Below are positions 45,452 to 57,843 of a stretch of 64,000 bases of DNA, in pieces. The stretch is from positions 744,001 through 808,000 of the forward strand of contig CP085835.1 of assembly GCA_020809705.1 (NCBI GenBank), given 5' to 3'. Position numbers and translations under genes: made by a program. How positions within the stretch are numbered: the first letter of the stretch is position 1; each line of letters begins with the position of its first letter. The notes under the pieces were generated by a model, which made no database searches, had not been told where the DNA came from, and was given only the letters and a program-made list of their open reading frames with translations. This stretch comes from Calonectria ilicicola. Its lineage: Eukaryota > Ascomycota > Sordariomycetes > Hypocreales > Nectriaceae.

Positions 45452-45458
45452 CTTTATA
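45452..45458 (-). promoter_or_regulatory. TATA-like box of the cerato-platanin gene
   Basis: TATAAAG on the minus strand, about 120 bp before the start codon; the 5' UTR between them is pyrimidine-rich (TCAATCTTCAACC), as in highly expressed fungal genes. Confidence 0.5.
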
Positions 45459-48066
45459 CTTGAGTGTGAGGATTGCCATGATGTATTGGACGCTGGCATT
45501 TTTTCGTCAACTCCAAATAAAGACACCCTAGCAGTGCAGGGCTGACTCCACATTGGGCCCAGGTGACTGGATGATTTCCCCGAAATGGCGGAGATCAATA
45601 GTCCAGAAGACAACTTGGAGGTTAGCCCGTAGGTGTCAAAGCATAGCGAGAGGCGATTTGCATGATTCCCAGCGCCGGCTCTTGGCCTGGGGTGATCTCC
45701 CGGCTCCAGACGGTGGATGAAGACTGGTTAGCCGGAGGCTTAGACCCCACCACGGGGCTTAGTGGACCAGCCTCGTATTTTCTGGTCGCCGACGGTCTAA
45801 AAATACCTAGCTCCATCTAGCGTGCCAGCGCTGAGCTCTGGGTCCAAGCCCAACTCGTATCTCCCACGTTACATTGATCTGCTGATTGACGGCGGCCCCG
45901 ATGAAGGCGAATAGTTTGAATTAAGCGACGCTCAGATACAGTAGACCATTCAATCGCCTTTCTGTCACTGGATCGCTGCCCAAATACGTAGACACGCCAA
46001 CACGTAGGGTTTTCATCACTAGCTTATCGATAGCGGCAAATCCCCACGCGCAAGTTTGAGGCGAAGCCATGACATATGCCAAGTCATGAAAAATGTGTGA
46101 CGAAGGGCTCATGAGACGTGTACGTCGCGGAAATTTTGAGCGAGTGGGTGTATCTGCTGCCCCAGCATCAAGACGAGATGATTCATGTTCCATGTCAGGC
46201 GAGTAGAGGCACCAGTATGCAAAACCGTCCCGAGTAAAGTAATGGCCTGAGCTGGTATCTGGTGGTATTGTACAAACACACTTCTTTGCATGACGATCAT
46301 CTCTCTGTCATTAAGTGCTCTATGCTCAATTGATCCGAACTCTGTCTGACCAGTGCATGGAGAAGTTTATCCGAACCTTGAAGGACAGCGCTATGATCAG
46401 CAAATTCTGAGAGAATCATTCTAGAAAAATGACGATCGTCTCAGGTAGAATTGGGAAGTGGATTAAAGATGACAGCGCCGATTCTGTTACATGCAAGAGA
46501 TCATATCTTAAGGTTTTTTGAAACCCTGATACATTTCGAAGTGCAAGCCTATCAACTTATCCATGCGTTGGAGACTAGTGTGACGTTTATTAATTGAGCC
46601 CAGCAATTATCGGGACGTGCCGTCATTTCCCGATGAACCAAGAGCGGGATCTTGTGTAAGAAGTGGTTAAAAGCAGCCATCTCCCAGTATGTATTATAAT
46701 GCCTCAGATGAGGTAGAGCGATGTGAGGTCCATTTTAATTTAGCAAATCATAGTGATAAGATGTAGAATGTTCAAAGAAATTGCTTGGGTGACGGCTAAG
46801 TTTTGTGGTTGGTGCTGGCAAATTTCGAATGCGCTCAACCCCTACTTCTTTATTAACTCTCACGGCATTCATAACGGATTTATTTAGTGATTTCATGTTT
46901 GAATAATCATTTTATTTGTCATACAGTAGAATTGAAAATCACGTAATTTGGTTGATGTAACTTCCAAAACCCGCTCGAGAATGCAAGTTGCAGCCTACCC
47001 GGGAGCATCGTGATGGGAAATTTTGTGTGACCGACAATTTGTTATTTCCGACGGAAATGCCGGCAGTAGTTGAGATTTTGGTCAATTGAAAGGGATAACA
47101 GAAATTTATCAAGTCTATGTGGGCAAAATTTATTCCTGGTTTTTATTTCTGGCACGCGCGCGATCACTTTGTTTTCAGAGAGCCAGTGACCGTGCTGAAA
47201 CTCCCCGCGCAAGGCTTTGCCTTCTGATTACACTGTCAACCAACTTCTTGTCGTCTGATTTTATTCCTTCTGATCAGGACTCGGCGAAAAATGAGAAAAT
47301 AATTGACCGACTCTCAGTCTCCTGGAAGCACCTGAATCAAGGGGCAAGCCGGAAGCCAGGAATACTGACCCTGTGAGAGAATCAAGCGAGATGTGCAGCT
47401 GAGCGAGTTCTTAACCCCCTTAGAAAAGCTACTCATAGGGCATCGTATTATGGGCTTTGCTGCAGGGATCAGGTAGAGCTGATTTACCAATACGGCGATC
47501 CACAATACCCCTGAACCTCGGCTGTATGTAGGAGGAAGAGCGTCCTGAGGCCGCTAACGTATCATGTTACGAAATACGAAAAAGACTGGATGCGAGTTGA
47601 ATATGGGTTGAATTCTGGATGTCAATCCCCCAGGTCTTGGGTGAATCTCTTGGCTTGGAGGTGACAGACTTCTGGAAGCAACGTTAGCGTAGCTTCTGAT
47701 AAGCTTGAAATTAGAAAACTAAGCCCTGTGACGTCGCCCAAGAAGAGCAAGGCCGCTTTGGCGACGGTTTGACACAACGGTTGGAACCAGAACCTCTCGA
47801 GAGCAAGGGGAACGCGGCCAAAAATAGTCGGTGCAGGGATGCACTGGCCAGACAAAGTGGGCACAACCAGGCGCGGCCAAATTATTGAGGGCCGGGTTAC
47901 GAGGATTAAAGTTCGTTTTCATTTGGCGAAATTGACTTTGACTGTTCGCCAAGGCGGAAAATGGGGTCATGTAACAAAAACGGTGCTGCTGCCAACGCTC
48001 TCTAGCGTCAAACCCTGAGGCCCGGGAGAGCCGATGACCCGTTCGCAACTCGCAATCAAGATCCAG

Positions 48067-48074
48067 TATATATT
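48067..48074 (+). promoter_or_regulatory. TATA-like box of the 12-cysteine secreted protein gene
   Basis: TATATATT about 170 bp before the ATG, followed by a pyrimidine-rich leader (CACCACCATCACTC) directly upstream of the start. Confidence 0.45.
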
Positions 48075-48239
48075 ATCTGCTTTTCCCTGCTGTGGAACCG
48101 GTTGATCGATCTGTTATTCCCCATTCCTGTCAACATACATACTTCTTAATTTACAACTCAAGGTTCGCATGTCCCCAGATATTAACTAATCCTCGACGCG
48201 TCTAATCTGGATCCCAGCACCACCATCACTCTTTTCAAC

Positions 48240-48563
48240 ATGAAGTTCCTCGGCACCATCGCTACCGTCATGGCTATTGCCATCGGCGCCCAGGCTGCTG
48301 CCGTCAGCAACTGCGACTTCTGCGCCCAGCAGGCCAGCGACTACTCTTGCCACCTCTGCGCTACCGAGTACAAGTGCCCCTCGAGCATCTGCGCCGACCG
48401 AACCGTTCCTTCTGCTACCGCCGTTGTTGTCGACTGCAGCTTCTGCTACGGCCAGGCCAGCCTCTACTCTTGCCGCCTCTGCGCTGGCGAGTACAACTGC
48501 GACGCCGCCAGCTGCCCTACTGGCACTGCTGTCCCTACTCCCGTTGTTGATACCGCCAACTAA
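48240..48563 (+). CDS. Small secreted protein with a duplicated six-cysteine motif
   Basis: Intronless, 107 residues. The signal peptide MKFLGTIATVMAIAIGAQA is followed by two copies of one module, each exactly C-x2-C-x8-C-x2-C-x5-C-x4-C. The first runs from CDFC to CPSSIC, the second from CSFC to CDAASC, separated by a Val/Thr/Ala linker. The modules share the QAS-YSC-LCA-EY-C skeleton. The twelve cysteines could form six disulfides, or the CxxC pairs could bind metal. Strong G/C third-position bias, ATG context CAACATGA and a C-rich leader suggest high expression. Not a hydrophobin pattern. No named family recognised; effector-like by size, secretion and cysteine content. Confidence 0.85.
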   Translation: MKFLGTIATVMAIAIGAQAAAVSNCDFCAQQASDYSCHLCATEYKCPSSICADRTVPSATAVVVDCSFCYGQASLYSCRLCAGEYNCDAASCPTGTAVPTPVVDTAN

Positions 48564-48976
48564 GCGATTGTTGTGTTTGCATTGGGAGGAAAAGGATGGG
48601 GGAAAATGAGGAGTATTGGGATAGCTACAATTGACTGAAGCGTTCGGTCTTTCATGTACATATTAATAAGAAAAAAAAAGCGAACTCGGATACCTCAAAC
48701 CAATAACTACGTCCCATCCCGTCCGGAATCAGTGTCTTGCATGCGATTTAGGCAGCCCCTCAACCCAATTGGACGCGGCGCCATCACATTCCAAACGACG
48801 TCATCCAGCCATTTAACCGGCACAATTGCAATAAGCACTTGACGAAATCGGGATTTAAACGCGCCATTCATTTACGTATGCTGACAACTTGGCACCTTTT
48901 GAAAAACCAGTTGTCGGTCCGACATCACTTCTGTATCCTATTTCAACGACATCACTTCCTTAGTATTTCGGAATCC
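48564..48976. other. Intergenic region
   Basis: 3' flank of the 12-cysteine gene and promoter of the transporter gene. The transporter frame is open upstream with a possible ATG at 48878. Confidence 0.5.
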
Positions 48977-50924
48977 ATGAGAACCGAAACCGTAGTCGGA
49001 CAGAACTTGCAACCGATGACTTCCCAAGTAGATACCGGTGGTCCGCAAAGGCCGACAGAAAATTTCGAGATTGAAGAGAACCAGAATGGCGACAATGGCG
49101 AGGACATGGCTTACCCCTCAGGTCCAAAGCTTTGGTCAACCATGGCCTCGCTTTGCATCGCGTGTTATCTCAGTGGACTGGTAAGTATACAGATGACGTT
49201 TGAACGATTCTAAGCATTTGTTATTAATTTCATCAATAACTTTCTGTCGATTTCACTCTTCTGAATTCGGACGAGTTAGAGCTGGTCATCGATGCAGCTA
49301 AACAATTACTAGGACCTGACCATTGTCGCGGTCGCTGTCCCAAGTCTGACCGATAAATTCCAGACCATCGAAGATATTGGATGGTATTCAGCGGCCTAGT
49401 AAGATTTAAATATACTAATCTTTGATAGAGAGTTGGCTAATAATTATGACCTCATTTCAGCGGCATGACAATGAGCGCCTTTGTCTTCTTGTATGCCGGC
49501 CACACTTTATCATCGCAAGATATAGCCGCTAATTGATCTTTAGCTTTGGTCAAATTTATACCTTGTTCCGTATTAAAACAATTTTCCTCACTGGAATTGT
49601 AATTTTTGAGACAGGCGCGCTCATTTGCACTGTCGCGCCTACATCCTCGGTCTTCATTCTTGGCCGTGCGATTACTGGTCTTGGTCGTGGTGCCATCAAT
49701 GGCGGCATGCTGAAACTGATGCGACATTGTTTCCCGCTTCCCAAGCAAGCCCTCGTTAACAGCATTCTGGGAGCGGTTCAAAGCGCTGGACTCATCTCTG
49801 CGCCCACAGTGGGTGGTGCTCTGATCGATGCGTTTTCGTGGAGAGCATGCTTCGGGATTAATTTGCCTTTGGGAATCCTCTGTTTCTTCTTGACTGCTTG
49901 TGGGGCGCATGATCCAGTTGCCAACCCAAACGAGGCACTTTCGTTCAAGGAGAAGATTAAGCGGATTAATTTGCTAGGCACAATTTTGGTCGTCCCAGGT
50001 GTTACGTCTCTGCTCATGGCACTGCAGTGGGGTGGGTTGAAATTCGGCTGGAACACTTGGCCGATTCTCCTTCTGCTCGCCTTCTCCGTTGTTTTATTTG
50101 CGGCTTTGGGATACTTGCAGTATCGTCAAGGTGAGCGGGCCCTTCTACCACCGAGGATTCTGAAGCAGCGAAGCATTATTGCAGGAATGTGGTACTCGGC
50201 ATGTTGCGAGGGTGTCCTGTCAGTTACAGAGTACTACATGTCCATATACTTTCAGGGAGTGAGAGGTTACTCAGCCACTCGGTCAGGTATTCTTGCCCTT
50301 CCCATGCTTGGCGGGCTCACAATTGCATTCATCGTTTCTGGTCTTGGCACAACTTGGCTTGGCTACTACTATCGTAAGTTATACCTTCTCGATGTTACTT
50401 TTCTTTTCTACTAATATTTGACTATAGCATTTATGTTGGCCACGAGTGTTTTAGCGCCGATCGCTTCTGGTCTGCTTACCACTCTGGATATCGGAGAACA
50501 AATCGGCAAAGCGGTTGGTCTCCTCGGCTTCCTTGGATTAGCAGTTGGTCTGGGTCTCCAAGGTCCCCAAATCGCGGTGCAAGCTGTGTTAGCAATTGAA
50601 GATATCTCCATCGGTGGAGCAGTCATAAACTTTGGCTCTGGAATGGGTTCGTCGTTATGGATATGTGCTTCGGCAACGTTGTTCCAAAGTCGTCTCGTTG
50701 ACGAGATTCAAGCTTCTGCCCCCGGAACAAACATCACAGCTGTTAAAAACTCGGGGCTTTCTGAGTTGCGACAATCTCTCGGGTCAGCGAGATTGGAGCG
50801 AGTTCTGGTTGGGTATGAAAATGCCGTCGTGCAAACGCTGTACATTCCATTAGGACTAGCTTTGCTTACAATCATTGGATCTATCGCCATGGAGAGGAAA
50901 TCCCTCAAGAAGAAGCAGTCATAA
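48977..50924 (+). CDS. MFS efflux transporter, DHA2/14-TM type
   Basis: Drug/toxin:proton antiporter-like membrane protein. Exons 48977-49180, 49313-49398, 49461-49490 (only 30 bp), 49544-50373 and 50428-50924 give 548 residues. A hydrophilic N-terminus with acidic residues precedes CIACYLSGLDLTIVAVAVPSLTDKF, the first helix. DIGWYSAAYGMTMSAFVFFFGQIYTLF follows, then ILGRAITGLGRGAINGG and the antiporter-type segment NSILGAVQSAGLISAPTVGGALID with SWRACFGINLPLG. Fourteen hydrophobic segments are consistent with the length. The RGAINGG replaces the commoner G-AGI-SG. Fungal relatives export mycotoxins, fungicides or siderophores; no biosynthetic genes lie nearby, so substrate is open. The ATG at 48878 is an alternative start. 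Confidence 0.9.
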
Positions 50925-51265
50925 ATATATGGAGGCCAACAGTTACTGCAAGGAAATTGTTGGGAGCAGATGAAAGGATCATTCATCACGAGACCTAAAA
51001 GTCGGACTGGAGACGAGACTCATCAGCAGAATAAGAAAAAAATCCGGCAAATCTAAGTGGACCTTGGTGGATTTCGATGTCCGATGACTTGTGCAGAGAT
51101 ATTCATCTTCTCTTATTTTGATCAGGCTTATTTAAAAATACATTAAGATCTATTTTCCTACATGCGACTCTATTATCTCCAAGAAACAAGATCTTTGTTT
51201 CTCTGAACGAGCTCAGTGAAATGAATGATGGAATGATTGGACCACCCAGGTTAAATCTATCCTAA
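50925..51265. other. Intergenic region, convergent 3' ends
   Basis: 3' flanks of the transporter and the Thr-rich protein gene. Nothing else was seen. Confidence 0.6.
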
Positions 51266-52463
51266 TCACATAGGATTGTTGGTACCAGCATTCTTAATAA
51301 GACCGCAAGGTCCATTGCTCATATAGTATGCAACTCCCATTGCAGAGGTCTTAAACTGGTTGAGAGTCAACTGGCCAGGAGTGCATGTATTCGCGAGCAT
51401 GATGTAGCACTGGTTGGACTTGAGGGCGCTTCCTCTGCAGTTAGTGGCCGTCTGGCAAGCAACACAGCAGTTATAAGGATCCGTGACAGAGTCCACGAGG
51501 ACAAACTGGTCGATGATGCTGATGGATGTAATCTTGTAGCCACCGTTGGCGGTTGAACGGATGTTTCTGGGGTTGCCGCAGGCTTGGTAGTAGGGAGTTC
51601 CAGGGACCACAGTCTGAACGGTGACTAAGCGGCGCGTTAGTCGCAGTTAAGAGGATGCAAGGACAAGTTAGTAACTTACTAGATGTTGTCTCGGTGGCAG
51701 TCTCATGGATCTCATCAAAAACAACGACATCGTTGGTCACGGTGCTCGTGTAAGTCGTGGAGACGTCTGCAGGGAACTTGGTAGAGGTCTTGGTTGAGGT
51801 AATGGTTGCCGTCTGAATGCTGGTGGCGGGCTTGAGAGTGGTGGTCTTTCCGTTAACGATAGATGTCGAGGTTACGGTGGCGGTCTTTGTGACGATGACA
51901 GCGCAGTCAACCTTCTGGGGGTATTTCTTGGCGGAAGCAGCACTGTTTTGTCTCTTTGCAAAGTTGGCGGTATCACGCTTGGCGACATATCCTGGCGTGT
52001 CTTGGATAGCTGTGAAGCCTGGTGGTGGGGGGACGATCGGTGTTGTGGTGGTGGTCGAGTAAATGGTGTTTGTGGAAGTCACCGTGGAATCAGTGACATA
52101 CACGGGCTGAGTAATCTCGTTGTTGTCTTTGGAGTTTTAGTAAGGGTCACATTTTCGCGATAGGTCGGGCTTATGCTTACAAGTGGTGGTTACAGTGGCG
52201 GTCTTTGTTGCTGCGCCGGCAGTTTTAGTCTTCACAACGGTTGAAGTGACGGTAGTGGTCAGAATAGTTGGGTTGGGAGTAACAGTCTTGTTCTTGGTGG
52301 TGGTGATCTTCTTCGTTTCGGTCACGGTGGTGGTCTTTGTGGAAGTCTTGGTCGGGACGCTTTTCACCGAGACGGTGTTCATCTGGGTTGAGCAAGTTGT
52401 ACCAGCGGCGAGAGCCTCCATGCCCAAAGCGAGGACCACAACAATAGTTTTGACAGACACCAT
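51266..52463 (-). CDS. Thr-rich secreted protein with C-terminal 8-cysteine domain
   Basis: Exons 52463-52181, 52126-51680 and 51624-51266 give 362 residues. The signal peptide (MVSVKTIVVVLALGMEALA) is followed by a long Thr/Lys/Val-rich stalk with repeated TTTVT/KTATVTTT units, probably O-mannosylated. A Pro patch (TPIVPPPPG) comes next, then possible Kex2-type sites (AKRD, AKRQ), a second Thr-rich stretch, and a compact C-terminal domain of about 110 residues with eight cysteines (ACGNP, NCCVACQTATNCRG, QCYIM, NTCTP, GPCGL). That pattern resembles a PAN/apple-like or WSC-like carbohydrate- or protein-binding fold, but the assignment is inference. Likely wall-associated. No GPI tail. Confidence 0.82.
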
Positions 52464-54344
52464 TTTGATGATTGTAGCTTGGTGAGGGCTTTGTTGGATT
52501 GGAACGAGCGTGATGGGTTTGTTGTCTACAAAGATTGGGTCAAAAGAATCCCACGGCCATCCTATATACAAGGTAAGGGGTTTATTTTCCCTACACAACA
52601 ACAAAACTACAGTGAGCTAGGCGATGACCGGGAATGTTGAAAACCCACGTTTGGCAACAACGAGAAAGCCACAATATTTGGGTGTTGATCAATGCAACGA
52701 ATTGCAGGCGCCAGAATTACGGGCTTCTAGTGGAGAAATCAATGGTGCGTTGGCGGTGTCCTTGCTAGTCTTCAGGGGCAGAGCCATGAGTGAGGCTTGG
52801 ATGGGCCATGGACGAAGGCAGCTGACGGCTTGTGGAAAGTGAGTCCGTTTGGTGATTCCGATAGGGCAAAGGTTGGTGGAGACAGCCTTACCACACGTGT
52901 GGTGCCGGCAAGGCTATTGGCGCCACGCTGAGAACCAAGCGCAACAACCCCTGCACTCAGCCCTGGGACAGCGAGTCGACGAGAATCTAGACCACGCGCC
53001 ACATCCTTGAACTAGTTTTCTGACGGACGGTTACGGTTAAGCATAAGGTGGCTAAATAACCCCTAGAATTGCCCTCCCAGGAAGCACATGGTTGACAACG
53101 GTACCAGTTTGTAACAGTGATAATAATATCCATCTCTTCTAGCCTTTTCCCCCTTCCTTCATGCTAGCCATTCATCTTTTTCGGGCTTACAACTCATTCA
53201 AAGATTGACGTTGTGGACTCAGCTGCCAGTGAGACCTGATTCGTGTCATTTCCACGAAAAATATCCGAATGGCTGCAAATTTCTTCGGGGTCCATTGGAG
53301 CTTTGTGGCTGAAAACTGCCGTTGCTAAATATCGCGGCAATTTCGCTTTCGGTATGGACGCCGAATTCCGAGTGAACCTTTATGCAGCTTATCATCTGTG
53401 CACGTTTAATCTTAAAACAACGAACGTAGAAGTTCCTAAGATCTTCCAACAAGTAGATCTTGCAATTAAATTCTGTGTTCTGTTGGTTTTCATTTTCCAC
53501 CCTTCATTCCACAAGAGTTCTCGCTCTCCAACTTGACTGGCCACGTGGGAATGATATTTTTAGAATGAGCCAAACAATTTCGCTGCTACTTAATCATCAA
53601 AACACTTCCGGGCTATGGAAATCCCGGTACTTACTTTGTTTGAATTAGCCAATAGAACCAAGAAAAAAGAAATATCGCGTGGACTCCCAGTAACAATCCA
53701 TTCATCTGTGCCAAGACTACCTTCTTTTATTGTATAGTATATGGTCGTAATCTTATTCTATATAGGCAAGAACTTGTCACGATGACGGAAATGAGGTGTA
53801 GGCGTTGATATTGAACCACTATCTATGCACTACATGTTACTTGCCAGCTGCATGTTGATTAGCCTGCTAATAACTGGGCACATTATGACGAATTTAGATG
53901 CAGTCAGGTACCCCTCATTATCAGAAGAAACTTAATATTAAAGAGTGATCCTTTCAATACTTGGTCTCCTTTTTTTTGCTCTTCACCTCAGTTTTGGTCG
54001 TTTCCATATGTTGCCATGACGATGCGACAAAACGCCCAAATTCTCAAATACGCCTGTGCAAGGCAGCCCAATCTAATGGATGCGGTTCTTTCGCTGAATA
54101 ATAGTGGATCAAATGATGTCATGTAGCCCTACATTTGACGAATAATGATTATATTTTCCTCGTTTGATTCAAACCCCAGCACCTGAACCCAACGCGGGTG
54201 ACTAAGCTTAGCTGTCGAGATATTTGCCTCAAACATTATCTCAGGTTGTTGATGAGGAGGAATCAAACTCTTAATTTTGCTGTAATATATTCCGGTCGTC
54301 AAAACTGAAGCTCTACTAAAATCTTATCAGTTCCAAATTCAGAA
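52464..54344. other. Intergenic region, divergent promoters
   Basis: 1.9 kb without a supported gene. Frames at 52624-52842 and 53243-53536 show no domain. The distal part is AT-rich. Confidence 0.5.
52561..52568 (-). promoter_or_regulatory. TATA-like box of the Thr-rich protein gene
   Basis: TATATAGG on the minus strand about 98 bp before the start codon. Confidence 0.5.
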
Positions 54345-55700
54345 ATGGAGGGCTTGAGGGATTTGGCCAAGTCTGTCTTTGACGCATCACAAAAGTTTCG
54401 GGACCCTGGATGGGCATATCAATTTGATGCACTCAAGATTACCATTCCATCGGTGGGCGGTTGTGAAACTACCTATTCCAAGTTACCGACGCCTGAAATA
54501 AGTGATTGGGCTGCGAACAAGGTCTGTGGGATGATGGAAGAGAGGGCTCATGCTTCGTTAAAACTAGTGTGCATCAAACGCGACCTTGATGTGACATTGA
54601 ATATGTCCCAAATCGGGTTCCATGCGCTTTTTATGGCGATGTGTGCCGACCCCGCCGTCTTGTACTTGATTTGTCGCGACCAAGACGGTTTTCACGAGTT
54701 TCTTGGTCATGGCACAGGCTATTTGCCCACCCGCTTCATAGGGACCTCTGTCTTTGCACTTGTCTGGACATACGACCCTAACACAACTCAGACAACCGTA
54801 ATATTCATTCAACGCTTAAAAGATACCTTTGAAGAATTCGGCAAAGTCTTGAGTGTGTTTGCAGCCTGTGCTACAGTCCCGTATGTGCTTTGCTTGGCAG
54901 CAGCTGTGGACCAAGTACAGCAACATGACGCTGAGACCATGGCATCGGAGCTGGCCATCATCCGCACTGTGCAAGATCGTACGGGCTTTGGACCGCATAC
55001 TGGCTGGATTGAAAGACCACAGCGGTTACTGTGGCGCAATTTTGACATCGACCAGCTGGCCGCGTGGACCCAAGGTGTAGGCGAGGTTGCAGGTACCACC
55101 ATGAATAAGATAAGACTTCAGCGTTTAACTCGGCAAATGTTTGGGGTCTTGGTAAAGGCTCATGAGACAGGGGCGGAAGCCGCGGGTGTACCTGAAGGTC
55201 CGATGAGGGTCAGATACGAGACGAGCCTACGTACTCTCAGCGAGGTAGTGCCAACCTTGGAGCACCAAATGGACGTGACAGCCGAGTTCCTCGCTTACTT
55301 GCAGTATCGCGCCGAAAATCTATCTGGGGTGGTGAGTAATGCAGTGAAGCTGTGAATTGGACTGATTCATGACGTGTCTAATGGAATATAGCTCTTTGCG
55401 TTTCTCACCCACGAAGATGCGACGGCCAGCATTGACTTGGCGGCTGCGAGTAGGCGTGATAGTTCGTCTATGAAGACCATCGCGATCATGACTATGGCCT
55501 TTCTGCCAGCTACTTTTTTCGCTGCCCTTTTTGCAGTACCATCACTCAGATGGGAGGAGTCAGATGTCATTCAGGGCAAATTTTGGGTATACTGGGCCTT
55601 CACGTTGCCGGCCACTGCCTTGATTTTTGGTATTTGGTTGATGGTCAATAACAGTTCATGCATGTCTTGTTTTAGGAACCCGAATTACCATATGCGTTGA
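54345..55700 (+). CDS. CorA-like membrane protein (fungal, two C-terminal TM helices)
   Basis: Exons 54345-55331 and 55392-55700 give 431 residues. A large soluble N-terminal part is followed by a helical region (LRTLSEVVPTLEHQMDVTAEFLAYLQYRAENLSG). The CorA-type signature stretch is then IDLAAASRRDSSSMKTIAIMTMAFLPATFFAALF, the first membrane helix. The second is WVYWAFTLPATALIFGIWLMV. This SRRDSSAMK-(x)-LPGTF pattern marks a broad ascomycete family distantly related to CorA Mg2+ channels. The GMN selectivity motif of true CorA is absent, so metal transport cannot be claimed. Many relatives are annotated only as hypothetical. Confidence 0.82.
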
Positions 55701-57843
55701 AGGAGGTATTAACTAATTTTCCTGTGCCAAATAAAGCTCAAACTTGTTGTCAAATTGCAGGACCGCACTTTCGTCCATGGCATCCTGCACAAGCCAAGAA
55801 GACTGTGAATTGGAAAGTTCATAATTGTTGACGATGAATATCGGTCTTGGGGCACTAACTCTAGATGCTTCCTAAAAATGAAAAACAACCCCGATATCAT
55901 ATTTGGTTGCATTTTATTAATTTAATATCATTAGTGGCAGTGTAATATTTGTCGTCAAAGGGCCATGTGCATGCTTGGCCGACACATCGCCATCATCACT
56001 TGGCTAATCTGGGCCTGGAACTAAAGGCTTTCTTAAAATACATGGGACCCTTTTCATTCATTGAGTTCCTGGCCATTGTCCCCACTTTATGGCATGTCTT
56101 GTTAGGGATGACAACTGTGTTGATGGTACCGATAGATGTGCTGTGCCACTCATCGTTACTGGTTGTTTTTTTAGTTTGATTACCAACTGCCGGCATTCTC
56201 ATAGGCGGAAAATATGGGCTTTCCCACTCTCCTATTTGGCCAAAACTGCCCTTGCACTGCGACATGGCTCGGAACAACAACCGTGGCTGGTCCCTTGGCG
56301 CCGGAGATGCGCGTAACCCCAAGAAAGGGCTCAGGGGTATTCGTCCGGAAGAGGGGGTGGATCTGGAGCATTTGTGGACAACGATGGACGAATCGAGACG
56401 GGGCTTGAGGAAGGTGGTGACGACAGCGGAGATCGGTGTTTTGGCTCTTTCGTCACGTTCCCCTGATACGCATGGGACCCTGTCTCGGCGCACGTTCCGC
56501 AGCTCTCCGTCCAGCAAGGTTGGCTTCATTTGTGGAGAACAGCTTCTACTAACCAGTAAACTTCCGGGCATCGTAAAGCGATGAAAGTAACGAGGCTTCC
56601 CGCAACTTTGCTCCCGGGACGACACAGCAAGTCTGCTTTAGTCATAGATAGTTACGAAATGGGTTTGCATAGCCATAGGCTCCCATCTGGTGTCCTTTCA
56701 ACTACTTCTCTGGCGTCAACACAAGCTTGGGGTCGGCACAACCTAGCACGTACCCCAAATCTTCATTAGGCTTGTTTTACTGTGGGGCAGGGCTGGTAAA
56801 TTTGGGGGTGAAAGGTGCCTGGTCTCAAACATTTTGTCCCCAAGGACGCCTTCATACTTCATACGCATAGAAGGATACGCGCGTCTGCGGGGCTAATCGC
56901 CCCCTCCTGTGCATTAGGAGGCGCCATGCGGCGCAATCAATACATGGCCAATGGGATATGGAAAAAACAAATAAGTCGCAGTATCATTTACTCCATGTAG
57001 CCATGGCGCCATTACCCAGCGATCCATGAAAGATCCTCAGGAACAAGAAACCCACATGAAACCGGACACCCTGCTTAAAAAGCCGAAATGGTCATTGGCT
57101 GTTTCTTATGGTGAAATTAAGGCATGTCCGGGTTTGGGATTGGGATAACGTCCGATTAAGCATACATTTGCGGAAGCTACAACTTGGGAATGCTTGAATT
57201 GGAAGGAGAAAATAGCGAGATGCTCAATCTATGACTATGCATACTAAATCGATTCGGCTAGCCCGAGGAGCCTATAGTTCTCAACCCTTTGGGAGGGTTA
57301 TGTACGGTGAGCTCAAACCGTGACTCGTAATCAGCAATGATGATCGTCATGGAGTAATGCCTACGGCGAAAGCCTGCCTCTTTCAGGCAGCTGTCGTAAT
57401 CGCAGGCAAAATGTCCGCCTATGACTGACCGAACATTCTCCATGTTCCCCAATCCCCAGCCAACCATTACCAATGATGGCTATTTCATCCCATTCCTCAA
57501 ACGCAACCCTGGTCGTAAGGCTTTGTTGTACTAGCCCCCACAACCAATTGCCGTAAATAGACCCCACTCCCTCTTCGGGATGTGGGAGACGCAATGCACA
57601 AGTGCCTTCCCATGTCAAAGAATCAGACCCATGAGATCCACTTCGAGTGGTTGGCCAAAGAATGGTTGTGTATTTCGAGTCGTCAGCGGGTCTCTACGCG
57701 AAACGCATGGGTATGACTTCGGTGATATAGGCGGAAGAGATGGAAAGAAGGGGGGATATAAGAGGAATTGATCACCGTCTTCTTCTAGCAATTGACCATC
57801 CGCCATTCCTCCAAGCTTCTCTTCCTTTGCAAACACGATCATC
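55701..57843. other. Intergenic region
   Basis: 2.1 kb. Between about 55996 and 56625 both strands stay open for 100-209 codons: ATG at 56264 on plus, and an ATG near 56571 on minus. Neither product has a recognisable domain, so no gene is called. The remainder holds nothing recognised apart from a TATA-like box near its right end. Confidence 0.4.
57757..57762 (+). promoter_or_regulatory. TATA-like box of the intradiol dioxygenase gene
   Basis: TATAAG about 85 bp before the ATG, the usual spacing in inducible fungal genes. Confidence 0.4.

Larger units (their letters stand above)
45331..48239. other. Long intergenic region, divergent promoters
   Basis: Almost 3 kb between the divergent cerato-platanin and 12-cysteine protein genes. 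I found no signal peptide, domain or splice-consistent frame. Frames at 45921-46193, 47086-47376 and 47719-48048 start at non-ATG codons or lack support. It may be an extended regulatory region for the two secreted-protein genes. Confidence 0.45.

Noticed and set aside
47086..48048. Open frames of 80-109 codons upstream of the 12-cysteine gene
   Set aside because: Non-ATG starts or composition without any protein-like pattern; the region is more simply promoter.
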